Shown here piece by piece: positions 16,613-25,174 of a stretch of 64,000 nt of DNA; position 1 is the stretch's first letter; each line of letters begins with the position of its first letter. Source of the DNA: Acidobacteriota bacterium (lineage in GTDB: Bacteria; Acidobacteriota; Blastocatellia; Pyrinomonadales; Pyrinomonadaceae); contig JAHBSI010000001.1 of NCBI GenBank assembly GCA_019639195.1, positions 434,001-498,000 of the forward strand, read 5' to 3'. The notes beneath the pieces are model-generated. The model did not search any database, had not been told where the DNA came from, and saw only the letters and a program-made list of their open reading frames with translations. The position numbers and the translations under genes are program-made.

Positions 16613-17449
16613 TCATCCGAAATAAAACCTAGCAAAATAATACAGCACGGGTGCGCCGAAGAGCAAACTATCCAGACGGTCAAGAAAACCGCCATGACCC
16701 GGCAGGATCGAGGCTGCATCTTTTGCCCCTGAACCGCGTTTTATCGCACTTTCCGCCAGATCGCCGAAGACGCCGAGCACGGCGATCCCGATGGCGACCG
16801 CGATCCCAGGCAAAAATGCGAGTTCCGCGAAGAAAAGCCAGATCACAAGCGAAGCAAAGCCCGCCGCGGCAAGAATGCCGCCGATCAGGCCTTCAACGGT
16901 CTTCCCCGGAGAGATCGCGGGTGCGAGCTTGTGTTTACCGAACGCACGGCCCGCAAAATATGCTCCGGCATCCGACCCAAAGATCACCGCAAAAAAGAAA
17001 AAGAGAAGTTTTGACGACAGCACATTGTCAAAACCCAACCGCACGGAGATCAGAAATCCGCCGATGAACGCGAGGTAGAACACGCCCGCGATCGTAACGC
17101 CAAGTCCGGCGAGAAGCTTCGTAAAATCCTTCTGAAAACGAAATGCCTGCGAGATGAAGACCGCGATGATGAACGCTGCGATCACGCAAAATAGGATCTC
17201 GGGTGCCCTTGTTGGTGCGTCAAAAATGAACGAGACCGTGAGCGCCGCGGCTCCGAGATACGCGATGCCGGCGTCGGCCTTCAGTTCGAGCTTCTTGGTC
17301 AGGATATAGAATTCGAAGAGTCCGGCTCCCAGCCCGAAGACCGCGATCGCGACAAAGATCCAGACCGCCCACGGCAGCCAGATCGGCAATATGATCGCGC
17401 CTATCAGGATCGGCAAGGCGATCGCAGCTGTCAAAAGACGTGTTTTCAT
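16613..17449 (-). CDS. cdsA: Phosphatidate cytidylyltransferase
   Basis: CdsA makes CDP-diacylglycerol from phosphatidic acid and CTP, the branch point of membrane phospholipid synthesis. The 278-residue protein has about eight membrane helices. Its C-terminal signature fits the family pattern exactly: SAIKRGSGAKDAASILPGHG followed by GFLDRLD. It starts 12 bases after uppS, the usual bacterial pairing of isoprenoid and phospholipid lipid-carrier genes, and is the last gene of the operon before a terminator. Confidence 0.96.
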   Translation of the reverse strand: MKTRLLTAAIALPILIGAIILPIWLPWAVWIFVAIAVFGLGAGLFEFYILTKKLELKADAGIAYLGAAALTVSFIFDAPTRAPEILFCVIAAFIIAVFISQAFRFQKDFTKLLAGLGVTIAGVFYLAFIGGFLISVRLGFDNVLSSKLLFFFFAVIFGSDAGAYFAGRAFGKHKLAPAISPGKTVEGLIGGILAAAGFASLVIWLFFAELAFLPGIAVAIGIAVLGVFGDLAESAIKRGSGAKDAASILPGHGGFLDRLDSLLFGAPVLYYFARFYFG

Positions 17450-17461
17450 ACGGTGAGCATC

Positions 17462-18223
17462 TTATTTTGCTGTTTCGCTAAGTCCGCCATAGCGCCGGTC
17501 GCGTTTCTGAAAGTCAATTATCGCCTCGAAAAGCTGCTGTCGGCGAAAGTCAGGAAAGAGCGTCGGCGTCACGTAGATCTCGCTATATGCTATCTGCCAC
17601 AAAAGAAAATTCGAAATGCGAAATTCCCCGCTCGTCCGTATCAGAAGATCCACAGGCGGCAGACCGCTCGTGTATAGATTCGCTTCGATTGTCTCTTCCG
17701 TTATCTCACCGCTTTTTGCGGCAAGCTGTGCCGCACGGACGATCTCTGCCCGCGAGCCGTAATTGAGCGCAACGTTCATCACGGTGCCTGTGTTTGCGGC
17801 CGTTAGCTTCTCAGCGGCAGCGAGCTGTTCGCGTACGTCATCGCTCAAGGCCGTAACGTCGCCGATCGTTTGAAAGCGAATATTGTTGCCGTGCACCTCG
17901 CGAAGCTCACGTTTTAGAACTCGCTTGAGCATCGACATCAACGCCGACACTTCCGCCTTCGGCCGCTTCCAATTCTCTGTCGAGAAGGCGTAGAGCGTTA
18001 AAGCCTCGATGCCCAACCGCGCGGACGTATCGAGTATCGCGCGTACGGATTCGGCACCTTCGCGATGGCCGAAGATACGCGGGCGTCCGCGAAGCTTTGC
18101 CCAGCGGCCGTTGCCGTCCATTATCACGGCGATATGCCGCGGCAGTCGCGAATGGTCTATCGCCTCCAGCAGCTTTGCTTCGTTGGAATTCTTTTTGACG
18201 ATGCCGTCAAATGCTTCGATCAT
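17462..18223 (-). CDS. uppS: Isoprenyl transferase (undecaprenyl diphosphate synthase)
   Basis: UppS extends farnesyl diphosphate with isopentenyl units to the C55 carrier for peptidoglycan and O-antigen synthesis. The 253-residue protein has the cis-prenyltransferase motifs HIAVIMDGNGRWAK (catalytic Asp and the diphosphate-binding loop), FGHREGAE, TLYAFSTENWKRP and DLLIRTSGEFRISNFLLWQ. About 25 extra N-terminal residues precede the core. The start overlaps the preceding DUF952 gene by four bases (ATGA), and cdsA follows. Confidence 0.96.
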   Translation of the reverse strand: MIEAFDGIVKKNSNEAKLLEAIDHSRLPRHIAVIMDGNGRWAKLRGRPRIFGHREGAESVRAILDTSARLGIEALTLYAFSTENWKRPKAEVSALMSMLKRVLKRELREVHGNNIRFQTIGDVTALSDDVREQLAAAEKLTAANTGTVMNVALNYGSRAEIVRAAQLAAKSGEITEETIEANLYTSGLPPVDLLIRTSGEFRISNFLLWQIAYSEIYVTPTLFPDFRRQQLFEAIIDFQKRDRRYGGLSETAK

Positions 18224-18516
18224 GCTTTACGGTATTTGACGGCGACGACCGCTGAGAGGTTGATCTGGCCGTAAATATGCGGATAGATCTCTTCGTTCGT
18301 CGATGGTTCATTTACAACACGCGACATCAAATATTCGGGATCTATTTCGAGCACCGCAAGGTCCGAACCTTTTTCGTAATACCGCTCGATAACTCCATCA
18401 AGCTGTTCCGCAAAACTGCAGTGAACGAACCCTTCGCGTTCAAGGCCCGGCGGGCTGTACAGCTCAGAATCAAACTCATCCCATACCTCTTTTTCGACGA
18501 TATGGTAAATGTGCAT
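18220..18516 (-). CDS. DUF952 family protein
   Basis: A 98-residue cytoplasmic protein. HIYHIVEKEVWDEF at the start, EGFVHCSFAEQLDGVIERYY in the middle and HIYGQINLSAVVAVK near the end match the DUF952 family, which has a small ADP-ribosyltransferase-like fold but no settled function. It lies between truA (22 bases upstream) and uppS (4-base overlap) and so is an integral part of the operon. Confidence 0.9.
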   Translation of the reverse strand: MHIYHIVEKEVWDEFDSELYSPPGLEREGFVHCSFAEQLDGVIERYYEKGSDLAVLEIDPEYLMSRVVNEPSTNEEIYPHIYGQINLSAVVAVKYRKA

Positions 18517-18538
18517 TATTTTGGGTCTTAGATCTCCG

Positions 18539-19294
18539 CTAGTCGTATTCGACGCTCTCGAGCGTCAGGCCCTGTGCCGGTGCCGTTCGGCCGCACAATT
18601 GCCTGTCTCCCGTCACGATCGCAGTCTGAATTGTATCACCGTTCTTCGTGCCATGTCCGACCTCAAGCAAAGTGCCGACGATCGATCGCACCATATAGCG
18701 GAGAAAGCCCGTCGCCGTGATCCGAAACTCTATCAGCGACGCTCTTGCACGCGGATCCCAAACCGAGCGAAGGCTTACGTCCGTGACAAGCCGAACCTTG
18801 TTGTCCGTTTCAGAACCGGCCGATGCGAATGCGGACCAATCATGCTCGCCAAGGAAAAGCCTGCCCGCCTCTATCATCTGCTCGATATTGAGCGGTTTTG
18901 ATTCGTGATGGGCGAAACGACGCCACACAGGGGACATCACCGGAGCGTTAATGATGCGATAAACGTATGTCTTTTGCTTCGCCGAAAATCGTGCGTGAAA
19001 ATCGTCCGCAGCCTTTTCCACCGACATTACACGAATGTCACGCCAAAGATTGCCATTGATCGCCGCACGCAGGCTGTCGGGCGTAAAAGGCTTTTGCATC
19101 GAGATGTTCGCCACCTGGCCCTCGGCGTGAACTCCAGCGTCGGTCCGTCCGGAACCGACGACCTTAACGTCAGCATCCTCGAGCATTCGGCATACGCGTT
19201 CGAGTTCGCCCTGGATCGTGCGTGAGTTCTCCTGCACCTGCCAGCCGTGAAAATCGGTGCCGTCGTATTGGATCAGAAGCTTGTAGTTAGTCAT
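18539..19294 (-). CDS. truA: tRNA pseudouridine(38-40) synthase
   Basis: TruA converts U38-U40 of the tRNA anticodon arm to pseudouridine. The catalytic motif GSGRTDAGVHAEGQV carries the active-site Asp. The start LLIQYDGTDFHGWQVQ, the middle YVYRIINAPVMSP and the end FLRYMVRSIVGTLLEVG are all family blocks. The ATG at 19294 gives 251 residues; a TTG two codons earlier is less likely. It is co-directional with, and 16 bases downstream of, the ATP-grasp gene. Confidence 0.96.
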   Translation of the reverse strand: MTNYKLLIQYDGTDFHGWQVQENSRTIQGELERVCRMLEDADVKVVGSGRTDAGVHAEGQVANISMQKPFTPDSLRAAINGNLWRDIRVMSVEKAADDFHARFSAKQKTYVYRIINAPVMSPVWRRFAHHESKPLNIEQMIEAGRLFLGEHDWSAFASAGSETDNKVRLVTDVSLRSVWDPRARASLIEFRITATGFLRYMVRSIVGTLLEVGHGTKNGDTIQTAIVTGDRQLCGRTAPAQGLTLESVEYD

Positions 19295-19310
19295 GGGCAA
19301 TATCCGTGCT

Positions 19311-20156
19311 TCAGATGATCTCGGCGATCGCTCTTGCCAATCTCGCCGGAGCCTCGTCGTCCATTCGAAGGTAAAGTGCTGGCTCGATCAACTCAAGTTC
19401 CATCAGCTGAAAACCGCCCTGGTCGTCCCTCACAAGATCGACGCGAGCATAAAGCAGCGGCTCGGAAACGGCCGCGAGTGCCGTCGAAGCGGCCGCACGC
19501 ATTGCATCTGTCGCGTCGATAGCGGAAATGATGCCGCCGTGCTCTTCCTGGACGCGAAAGTCATCCTGCTTCGGCTCTTTCAAGATCGCGTGGCTGAATT
19601 CACCGTTGAAATAAAAGAGCGAATATTCGCCTTCGTTTACGATCGAATCCAGGAACGGCTGCACAAGGAACGGCCGTTGTCTAAAGCTCTCGCTCACCGC
19701 GGGATCAAATTCCCGGAGCCTGAACGTATGCTCGGCCGTGGCGCTAACACGCGGCTTTATTATCAACTCTTCCGAACCCAGTTCATCCTTCCAACCGGCA
19801 AAATTCTCCGGCGAATACTCGGTTTCAAAGAGCGTCGGAACGATCTTTATGCCTTTCTCAGACAATTCCCGCAGGTAGATCTTGTCAAGATTCCAACGGA
19901 CAACTTTGAGCGAATTGAACAGCCGCGTCGCCTCTTCGATCTTAGTCAGGACCGCAAGAAATTCCTGCGGGAAACGCTGATAATCCCACGTCGTGCGGAT
20001 CACGACCGCGTCGAACTCGCTCCATTTGCGTGCATCTTGCCGCCAGGAAAGGGTCTCGACCACGATGCCAAGATCGGCCAATGGTCTGATAGCGAGCTCG
20101 TCATCAAAGACATAGCCCGTGAGGTCATCCATCGAAAGAAAACAGACGGTCTTCAC
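19311..20156 (-). CDS. ATP-grasp domain protein
   Basis: A 281-residue ATP-grasp ligase-like protein with a GTG start that overlaps the pyrE stop (GTGA). The fold is suggested by VVRWNLDKIYLRELSEKGIKI, ELIIKPRVSATAEHTFRL (ATP-binding Lys), RPFLVQPFLDSIVNEGEYS and the metal-binding end YARVDLVRDDQGGFQLMELE. The pattern is closest to RimK/glutathione-synthetase-like proteins such as DcsG. The ligated substrates are unknown. Its place between pyrE and truA gives no clear pathway. Confidence 0.85.
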   Translation of the reverse strand: MKTVCFLSMDDLTGYVFDDELAIRPLADLGIVVETLSWRQDARKWSEFDAVVIRTTWDYQRFPQEFLAVLTKIEEATRLFNSLKVVRWNLDKIYLRELSEKGIKIVPTLFETEYSPENFAGWKDELGSEELIIKPRVSATAEHTFRLREFDPAVSESFRQRPFLVQPFLDSIVNEGEYSLFYFNGEFSHAILKEPKQDDFRVQEEHGGIISAIDATDAMRAAASTALAAVSEPLLYARVDLVRDDQGGFQLMELELIEPALYLRMDDEAPARLARAIAEII

Positions 20157-20734
20157 GCGGCGATCGTTCGGCTGCCGGGTTTAACGGCAGGAGAGCCTTC
20201 GGCACACATTGGGCATTCATCGGCCGAAAAACTTTCTACATCCATCTTCACAAGTGCTTTTCGGCGGACGCCGACATCGGCCTTTCCGTTCGAGCGGTCG
20301 ATTATCGACGCGGCGGCAACGACATTTGCACCGTGCTTTTCGAGCTCGGCAATGCACTCTCGTGTTGAGCCGCCTGTTGTAATTACGTCTTCGACAACAA
20401 GGATCCGCTCCTTCGGCTTAAGCTCAAAGCCGCGTCGAAGCGTCATTTCGCCATTCTGTCTTTCGGTCCACAGGAATCTCACATTCATGGCGGACGCGAC
20501 CGCATAACCGATCACAAGGCCGCCGATCGCGGGCGAAGCGACCGTCTCAATGTCCTGATCGACAAAAAGTTCCGCGATCTCACGTCCAAGAGCGTTTGCA
20601 TCCGCGGGGAATTCCAGAGCCTTCGCACATTGCAGATATTCTCGGCTGTGGCGGCCGCTCGAAAGGATAAAATGCCCTTCAAGCAATGCACCGCGTTCGC
20701 GAAACATTTCGAGAATTCTCTTTTCGGCGTCCAT
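20153..20734 (-). CDS. pyrE: Orotate phosphoribosyltransferase
   Basis: PyrE (193 residues) joins orotate to PRPP to make OMP in pyrimidine synthesis. The PRPP-binding motif is RILVVEDVITTGGSTREC. Upstream, GHFILSSGRHSREYLQCAK and VASPAIGGLVIGYAVASAM match the family. The C-terminus has ADECPMCAEGSPAVKPGS, which brings a CPMC pair also seen in longer OPRTs. It is the first gene of a minus-strand operon running to cdsA. Confidence 0.95.
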   Translation of the reverse strand: MDAEKRILEMFRERGALLEGHFILSSGRHSREYLQCAKALEFPADANALGREIAELFVDQDIETVASPAIGGLVIGYAVASAMNVRFLWTERQNGEMTLRRGFELKPKERILVVEDVITTGGSTRECIAELEKHGANVVAAASIIDRSNGKADVGVRRKALVKMDVESFSADECPMCAEGSPAVKPGSRTIAA

Positions 20735-20786
20735 AATGTCCTGTTGATTAAAGCTGCAATCAAAAGTCTGATAAAATCAGGTAAAA

Positions 20787-21617
20787 GTGAAACGGTATCC
20801 TAACCTAATTTCCAATTCTTTGCTAATAAACGAGACGATCTCGCTGCTGCGCTCCTTTAATGGCCGGGCATCGGCCGTCAGCGTCGTGGACTTCGTAATG
20901 AAGATCCGCCGTCCCGACCCGTTGATGGCAAAGCTGCTCGTCGGCGATCTCATCGAACGCGATCCTCGGCTTGAACTCTGCGATGATACCGTCGTTCTCC
21001 TGGCCGACGATCTCTTGTCGGGTGAGATCGAAGATACCGAGTTCGTTGTGTTCGATCTCGAGACCACAGGCGCAAAAGAGCCGCACCGCGTAACCGAGAT
21101 CGGCGCTTTCCGAGTAAAGGGCCTTAAGGTCCTCGATTCCTTTCAGACGCTCGTAAATCCGGAGACAGCGATCCCGCCGTTCATTACCGCTCTTACCGGC
21201 ATCAATGATGGAATGGTCGCGAACGCCCCGCGTTTTGCCGAAATTGCGAACGACTTCCTCGAGTTTATCGGTGACGCCGTCCTCGTCGCACACAATTCGG
21301 GATTCGATATGAGGTTTATCAATCACGAGATCGGGCTTGTATTTCCCGACTACCGACTCGCGAATCAGTGCCTTTGCACCGTGCAGCTTTCGCGACGGCT
21401 GCTTCCCGATATCGAGAATCACAAACTCAAGACGGTAGCGGAACATTACGAGATCGACCTCTCAAATCACCATCGAGCCGGTGCAGACGCCTTTGCAACC
21501 GCTCACGTATTTATCAATCTATTGGATCATTTGCGGGAAAACGGGGTGACAGACCTTGCAACAGTGCACGGCCTCGCTTCTCGACGAAGGAAATATGCTA
21601 GACGAAAGGCAGCCTGA
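20787..21617 (+). CDS. DnaQ-like DEDDh 3'-5' exonuclease
   Basis: A 276-residue protein with a GTG start. Residues 1 to about 85 are a helical extension of unknown role. The exonuclease domain follows: Exo[21 protein letters not shown], Exo[15 protein letters not shown] and Exo[16 protein letters not shown], the DEDDh type of DNA polymerase III epsilon. Stand-alone DnaQ-like proteins of this size often act in repair or nucleotide trimming; whether it proofreads with PolC or DnaE cannot be decided here. The 3' end overlaps the start of queF by 23 bases. Confidence 0.88.
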   Translation: MKRYPNLISNSLLINETISLLRSFNGRASAVSVVDFVMKIRRPDPLMAKLLVGDLIERDPRLELCDDTVVLLADDLLSGEIEDTEFVVFDLETTGAKEPHRVTEIGAFRVKGLKVLDSFQTLVNPETAIPPFITALTGINDGMVANAPRFAEIANDFLEFIGDAVLVAHNSGFDMRFINHEIGLVFPDYRLANQCLCTVQLSRRLLPDIENHKLKTVAEHYEIDLSNHHRAGADAFATAHVFINLLDHLRENGVTDLATVHGLASRRRKYARRKAA

Positions 21618-22017
21618 GGGCAGCAACACACAAGGCCTCGATATACGGCCGACACCGCGTGAGGAAATGAACCTCACGCCGCTTGATTCTTTTCCCTACG
21701 AGTTCCCGGGCAAGGAGATCTGGGTAGAATTCGAAATACCCGAATTTACGGCGATCTGTCCATTCTCCGATTTTCCGGATTTTGCGACCATCCGCTTAAA
21801 ATATGTGCCGAATAAACTTTGTGTCGAGCTAAAAAGCCTGAAGCTTTACATAAATTCATTCCGCCACGTCAAGATCTTTCACGAACACGTGATCAACTTG
21901 ATCCGGGATGATTTTGTGGCGGCGTGCGACCCGTTGGCGGTCGAACTGGAAGGTGATTTCAACGTCCGCGGCAATATTAAGACCGTCGTTAGAACGAGCT
22001 ACAAGCGAGAAGCCTAA
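21595..22017 (+). CDS. queF: NADPH-dependent 7-cyano-7-deazaguanine reductase
   Basis: QueF reduces preQ0 to preQ1, the last free-base step of queuosine synthesis. The ATG at 21595 (GAAGGAA just before it) gives 140 residues, the short single-domain type. The catalytic pair is in [16 protein letters not shown]: Cys55 forms the thioimide and Asp62 is the acid. The substrate and NADPH elements [13 protein letters not shown] and FHEHVINLI are also present. It overlaps the 3' end of the DnaQ-like gene, indicating co-translation. A second queuosine gene, queC, begins to appear at the far end of this window, 41 kb away. Confidence 0.96.
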   Translation: MLDERQPEGSNTQGLDIRPTPREEMNLTPLDSFPYEFPGKEIWVEFEIPEFTAICPFSDFPDFATIRLKYVPNKLCVELKSLKLYINSFRHVKIFHEHVINLIRDDFVAACDPLAVELEGDFNVRGNIKTVVRTSYKREA

Positions 22018-22021
22018 GCCT

Positions 22022-22555
22022 TTAGGAACCGGCCGCGGCGGCGTGCGGATGAGCTGCGGAATGCTTTGCACAGGCTCGCTCGACACGCGCGATCACCTGG
22101 CTTTCCGTCGTCTCAGAATCCTGTGACGACGAGTTCGTGATTTCCGAGACAATGAGGAACTTTGCTTTTTCGAGGAGCGTCTGCTCGCGGAATGAGAGTC
22201 GTTTTTCGCGGCTGAGATAGGTGAGTTTCTTCAGAACGTCGGCCGCCGCAAAAATGTCGCCCGACTGCAGTTTCTGCATAAACTCGCGGGAACGCGATTT
22301 CCAATCGGACGAAGCCGCTTCAAAGTCCTCGGCAAGCCCCGTGATCAGGCGTTTGCACTGCGAACCGCTAATGACGGGCCTCAACCCGACGGAATCAATG
22401 TTCGCTTCCGGCACAAAGATCGAGGACCGATCGCTTACGACGCGAAGATAAAATCCCTTTATCTTGTTGTCGCCGATCTTTCGTTCTGTCCGAGACTCGA
22501 CCGAACATACGCCCTGTCCCGGATAACAAACTTTTTCTCCAATCTCGAGCTTCAT
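22022..22555 (-). CDS. CarD-family transcription regulator
   Basis: A 177-residue CarD/CdnL-like protein. These bind the RNA polymerase beta subunit through an N-terminal RID domain and stabilise open promoter complexes. LEIGEKVCYPGQGVCSVESR at the start is the RID signature, followed by GFYLRVVSDRSSIFVPEANI. The helical C-terminal domain contains DVLKKLTYLSREKRLSFREQ and LLEKAKFLIVSEI. The ATG at 22555 is preferred to one nine codons upstream. It lies 141 bases downstream of the sensor kinase on the same strand and converges on queF. Confidence 0.93.
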   Translation of the reverse strand: MKLEIGEKVCYPGQGVCSVESRTERKIGDNKIKGFYLRVVSDRSSIFVPEANIDSVGLRPVISGSQCKRLITGLAEDFEAASSDWKSRSREFMQKLQSGDIFAAADVLKKLTYLSREKRLSFREQTLLEKAKFLIVSEITNSSSQDSETTESQVIARVERACAKHSAAHPHAAAAGS

Positions 22556-22696
22556 TGCCGCTTGATTTCGCGTCTCTCTCAAACTGAACGACGCGTGACA
22601 AATGCTGTCAAACCTTGTATTTACAAGCTTCGGCGGGCAAACGATAAATTTAGAAAGTAGCGGTAGGATAACACACTTTTTGCAAATTTGCGAGTG

Positions 22697-23728
22697 TCAT
22701 TTTTCAAGGGCCGGCAGCTCGATGCGGAATGTTGAGCCTCGGCCGAGAACGGATTCCACCGAGGCATCGCCATGGTGAAGCCGCGCAAGGTGTTTGACGA
22801 TCGAGAGTCCAAGGCCCGTGCCTCCCATTTCCCGAGATCGGGCGCGATCGACACGATAGAACCGCTCGAAGATGCGGACGAGATGCTCGGGCAGAATGCC
22901 TTCGCCCGTATCCGATACGCTGATCAGGTCCAGATCGTCCCGTCGCTCATGCGATACCGTCACAGTGCCGCCAACGCGGTCAAATTTAATGGCATTGTCG
23001 ATAAGATTGACCAGCATCTGTTCGAGCCTTTGTGAGTCGGCAAAGACACGCACCTCCGGATCGATCGTCGAGGCCAGTTTGATCTCGCGTGAACGCGCCT
23101 TTGACCCGAGGTCCGTGAATATCTCGTTCACAAGGCCCGAAAGGCCTACCGCCTTCGGTTCAACTGCGACCTTTCCCGCCTCGATCTGTGAGAGTTCAAG
23201 GATGTCGGCGATCAGGGTGTTCATCCGCTCGGCGTTTCGGCGGATCACGCTAAGAAAGCGGCGCTTATTCTCTTCGTCATCCACTCCGCCGTCTTCGAGC
23301 GTTTCAACAAAGGCGAGGATCGACGTCAACGGCGTCCGCAGTTCGTGAGAAATGTTCGAGAGGAACTCCTGCCTTACGACCTCCAATCGGTCAAGACGTG
23401 TCGTTTCGTAGAAGAATGCGATGGCTTCCCGGGTTTCACCAAGCCGAAGCGGCGAGACGTGGACGTCAAACTTCCGTCCGGTGCCGATCTCAAGCCTAAT
23501 ATCGGACTCGAGGCCGTCATCAAGAGCCTTGCGGAATGCTTCGTGAAGGTCGAGTTCCCGCAGCACCTCGCTGATCCTGCGGCCTTCGGGTGAAATGTTT
23601 GGTGAAAAAGTGCGTCGGGCAGCCTCATTCCATCCTGAGATGCGGTAGCCCTCGTCGGTTACAAGCACGCATTCGCGCGTCGTATCGAGGAGAGCGGCCA
23701 GGATATCGCGGCGTTCTTTCTCGTCCAT
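22697..23728 (-). CDS. Soluble PhoR-like sensor histidine kinase
   Basis: A 343-residue kinase from the ATG at 23728, which leaves 8 bases after the response-regulator stop. A PAS-like domain (CVLVTDEGYRISGWNEAA) covers residues about 10-110. The dimerisation/phosphoacceptor domain has FLSNISHELRTPLTSI with His128. The ATPase domain shows N box LVNLIDNAIKFD, G1 VSDTGEGI and G2 GGTGLGLSIVK. The overall order matches PhoR, but there is no transmembrane segment, so it must sense something in the cytoplasm or through a partner. No pst or phoU genes are nearby. Confidence 0.93.
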   Translation of the reverse strand: MDEKERRDILAALLDTTRECVLVTDEGYRISGWNEAARRTFSPNISPEGRRISEVLRELDLHEAFRKALDDGLESDIRLEIGTGRKFDVHVSPLRLGETREAIAFFYETTRLDRLEVVRQEFLSNISHELRTPLTSILAFVETLEDGGVDDEENKRRFLSVIRRNAERMNTLIADILELSQIEAGKVAVEPKAVGLSGLVNEIFTDLGSKARSREIKLASTIDPEVRVFADSQRLEQMLVNLIDNAIKFDRVGGTVTVSHERRDDLDLISVSDTGEGILPEHLVRIFERFYRVDRARSREMGGTGLGLSIVKHLARLHHGDASVESVLGRGSTFRIELPALEK

Positions 23729-23736
23729 TCCTCGGC

Positions 23737-24423
23737 CTATTTGCACCCCACGAATCGATATCCGACGCCAATAACGGTCTCGACCGCCGTTCCGCAATTC
23801 CCAAGCTTTTGCCTCAAACGTCGAATGTGGACATCAAGCGTGCGTGAATCGCCAAAATAGCTGTAGCCCCAAACGCTGTCCAGGAGCTGCTGGCGTGGCG
23901 CGACCCGCCCGACGTTCTTGATCAAATATTCGAGGAGTGCAAACTCTTTTCGCGTAAGCTTCAACGGCACACCTTCGCACTCGACTCTGATCGCCTCTAG
24001 GTCAACCAACATCTTCTTGTCGCGGTATATCCGGCTTTCGTCCTTTTCGCTTCGGCGCAGGACCGCATTGACGCGAGCAACCAGTTCCTTGACCGAAAAA
24101 GGTTTGACAATATAATCGTCAGCTCCGATATCGAGCCCTGCGATCCGATCTGCCTCGGCTGAGCGTGCCGTAAGCATAATAATGGGCGTGTCTGCGGCCG
24201 TTGGCTCGCGTCGGATCCTTCTGCAAAGCTCCATTCCGCTCATCCCCGGCAGCATTAGATCGAGAATGATCAAGCTCGGCCGATTCTTCTTATCGAGGGC
24301 AAGGTGCAGGCCTTTTTCACCGGATTCCGCCACAAAGGGACGAAAACCGGCCCGTCGAAGGTTATATTCGAGGCTCTCTGCGATGTCCGCATCGTCCTCG
24401 ACGATGAGAATATTTTGATGCAT
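23737..24423 (-). CDS. PhoB-like response regulator
   Basis: An OmpR/PhoB-family regulator of 228 residues. The receiver domain has acidic pocket EDD at 9-11, phosphoacceptor Asp55 in LIILDLMLPGMSG, the switch Thr in IMLTARSAEADRI and Lys in DDYIVKPFS. The winged-helix DNA-binding domain covers about 130-228 (LTRKEFALLEYLIKN, DSRTLDVHIRRLRQKLG, VIGVGYRF). It precedes the kinase gene in one operon. Its likely target sites were not found in the 170 bases upstream. Confidence 0.94.
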   Translation of the reverse strand: MHQNILIVEDDADIAESLEYNLRRAGFRPFVAESGEKGLHLALDKKNRPSLIILDLMLPGMSGMELCRRIRREPTAADTPIIMLTARSAEADRIAGLDIGADDYIVKPFSVKELVARVNAVLRRSEKDESRIYRDKKMLVDLEAIRVECEGVPLKLTRKEFALLEYLIKNVGRVAPRQQLLDSVWGYSYFGDSRTLDVHIRRLRQKLGNCGTAVETVIGVGYRFVGCK

Positions 24424-24607
24424 AAGGTCGCGTACGGCCCTGGCCGTCTAGTCTCGAATCTACCTGACGAATGTTAATTCTATGTTTCAATTTTGCGGTT
24501 TCAGTAACATTATCTTATCCGCGGGTGCCATCGTTCGGCAATCTCCAGCCCACCGCAACATTTGGGGGAGAGTACACGTATATGATTAAGTATCATTGGT
24601 ATCAAGA

Positions 24608-24985
24608 ATGCGAACCAAAGGAAAGAACGTAAAATGGATACGGCTCATTTCGGGGCTGTTTCTCTTTGTGCTCCTTGCCGAATTCGCATCTCACGGTGCG
24701 ATCTGTGCGGTCGTTGTGCATAATACTGCGGCCGAGATCAACGCTTCGCACCACGACAGCGAAGATCCTTGTCAAACCCTCGTTCTTTGCTCGAACAATC
24801 GCGAAAAGGAACGCCAGACAGCATCTTTTACTCACGATAAGGTACAGCACAATGGCCTGATCGGGGGCTTTATTCTTCCGCCAGTCGAGGCCGCAGGATC
24901 CGATCCTTCCAACTTTGTATTCCCTGAGACAAGGCCGCGATTTCGTCCGCCCGATCTCTTGTTCCGCCCTCCCGAACTTAGCTGA
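24608..24985 (+). CDS. Small exported His/Cys-containing protein
   Basis: I do not recognise this 125-residue protein (ATG at 24608; a TTG four codons earlier is possible). Residues about 10-32 are a hydrophobic signal or anchor. The mature part has ASHHDSEDPCQTLVLCSNN, with two His, acidic residues and two Cys that could bind a metal, and a Pro/Arg/Phe-rich end (RPRFRPPDLLFRPPELS). It lies 189 bases ahead of a TonB receptor on the same strand, so a role alongside metal uptake is possible, but that is a guess from position and composition. Confidence 0.65.
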   Translation: MRTKGKNVKWIRLISGLFLFVLLAEFASHGAICAVVVHNTAAEINASHHDSEDPCQTLVLCSNNREKERQTASFTHDKVQHNGLIGGFILPPVEAAGSDPSNFVFPETRPRFRPPDLLFRPPELS

Positions 24986-25174
24986 TCTCGATCAAATAAC
25001 AACATTTTCCGGCTGAACGGCCGCGGCTTGCGCACAGGCATTCTCCTTTGAACGCCCAGGCCACGCAGCCCAAAGCTCGTGCAGGATGAGCGATCCGACC
25101 TGGTCGGCCCTGAGCCGATATGCACTTTGGTTCTCGCCGTCCGTTTCCAAAAAAAAGATCAGGTAAGTTTTGAA

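Noticed and set aside
19293..20507. A 404-codon plus-strand open frame across the ATP-grasp and pyrE genes
   Set aside because: It runs antisense through two well-supported genes and across their junction and has no family motif.
24986..25174. Cobalamin or other riboswitch ahead of the TonB receptor
   Set aside because: I could not find a B12 box or a conserved aptamer core in the 189-base leader; the receptor also looks zinc-type.
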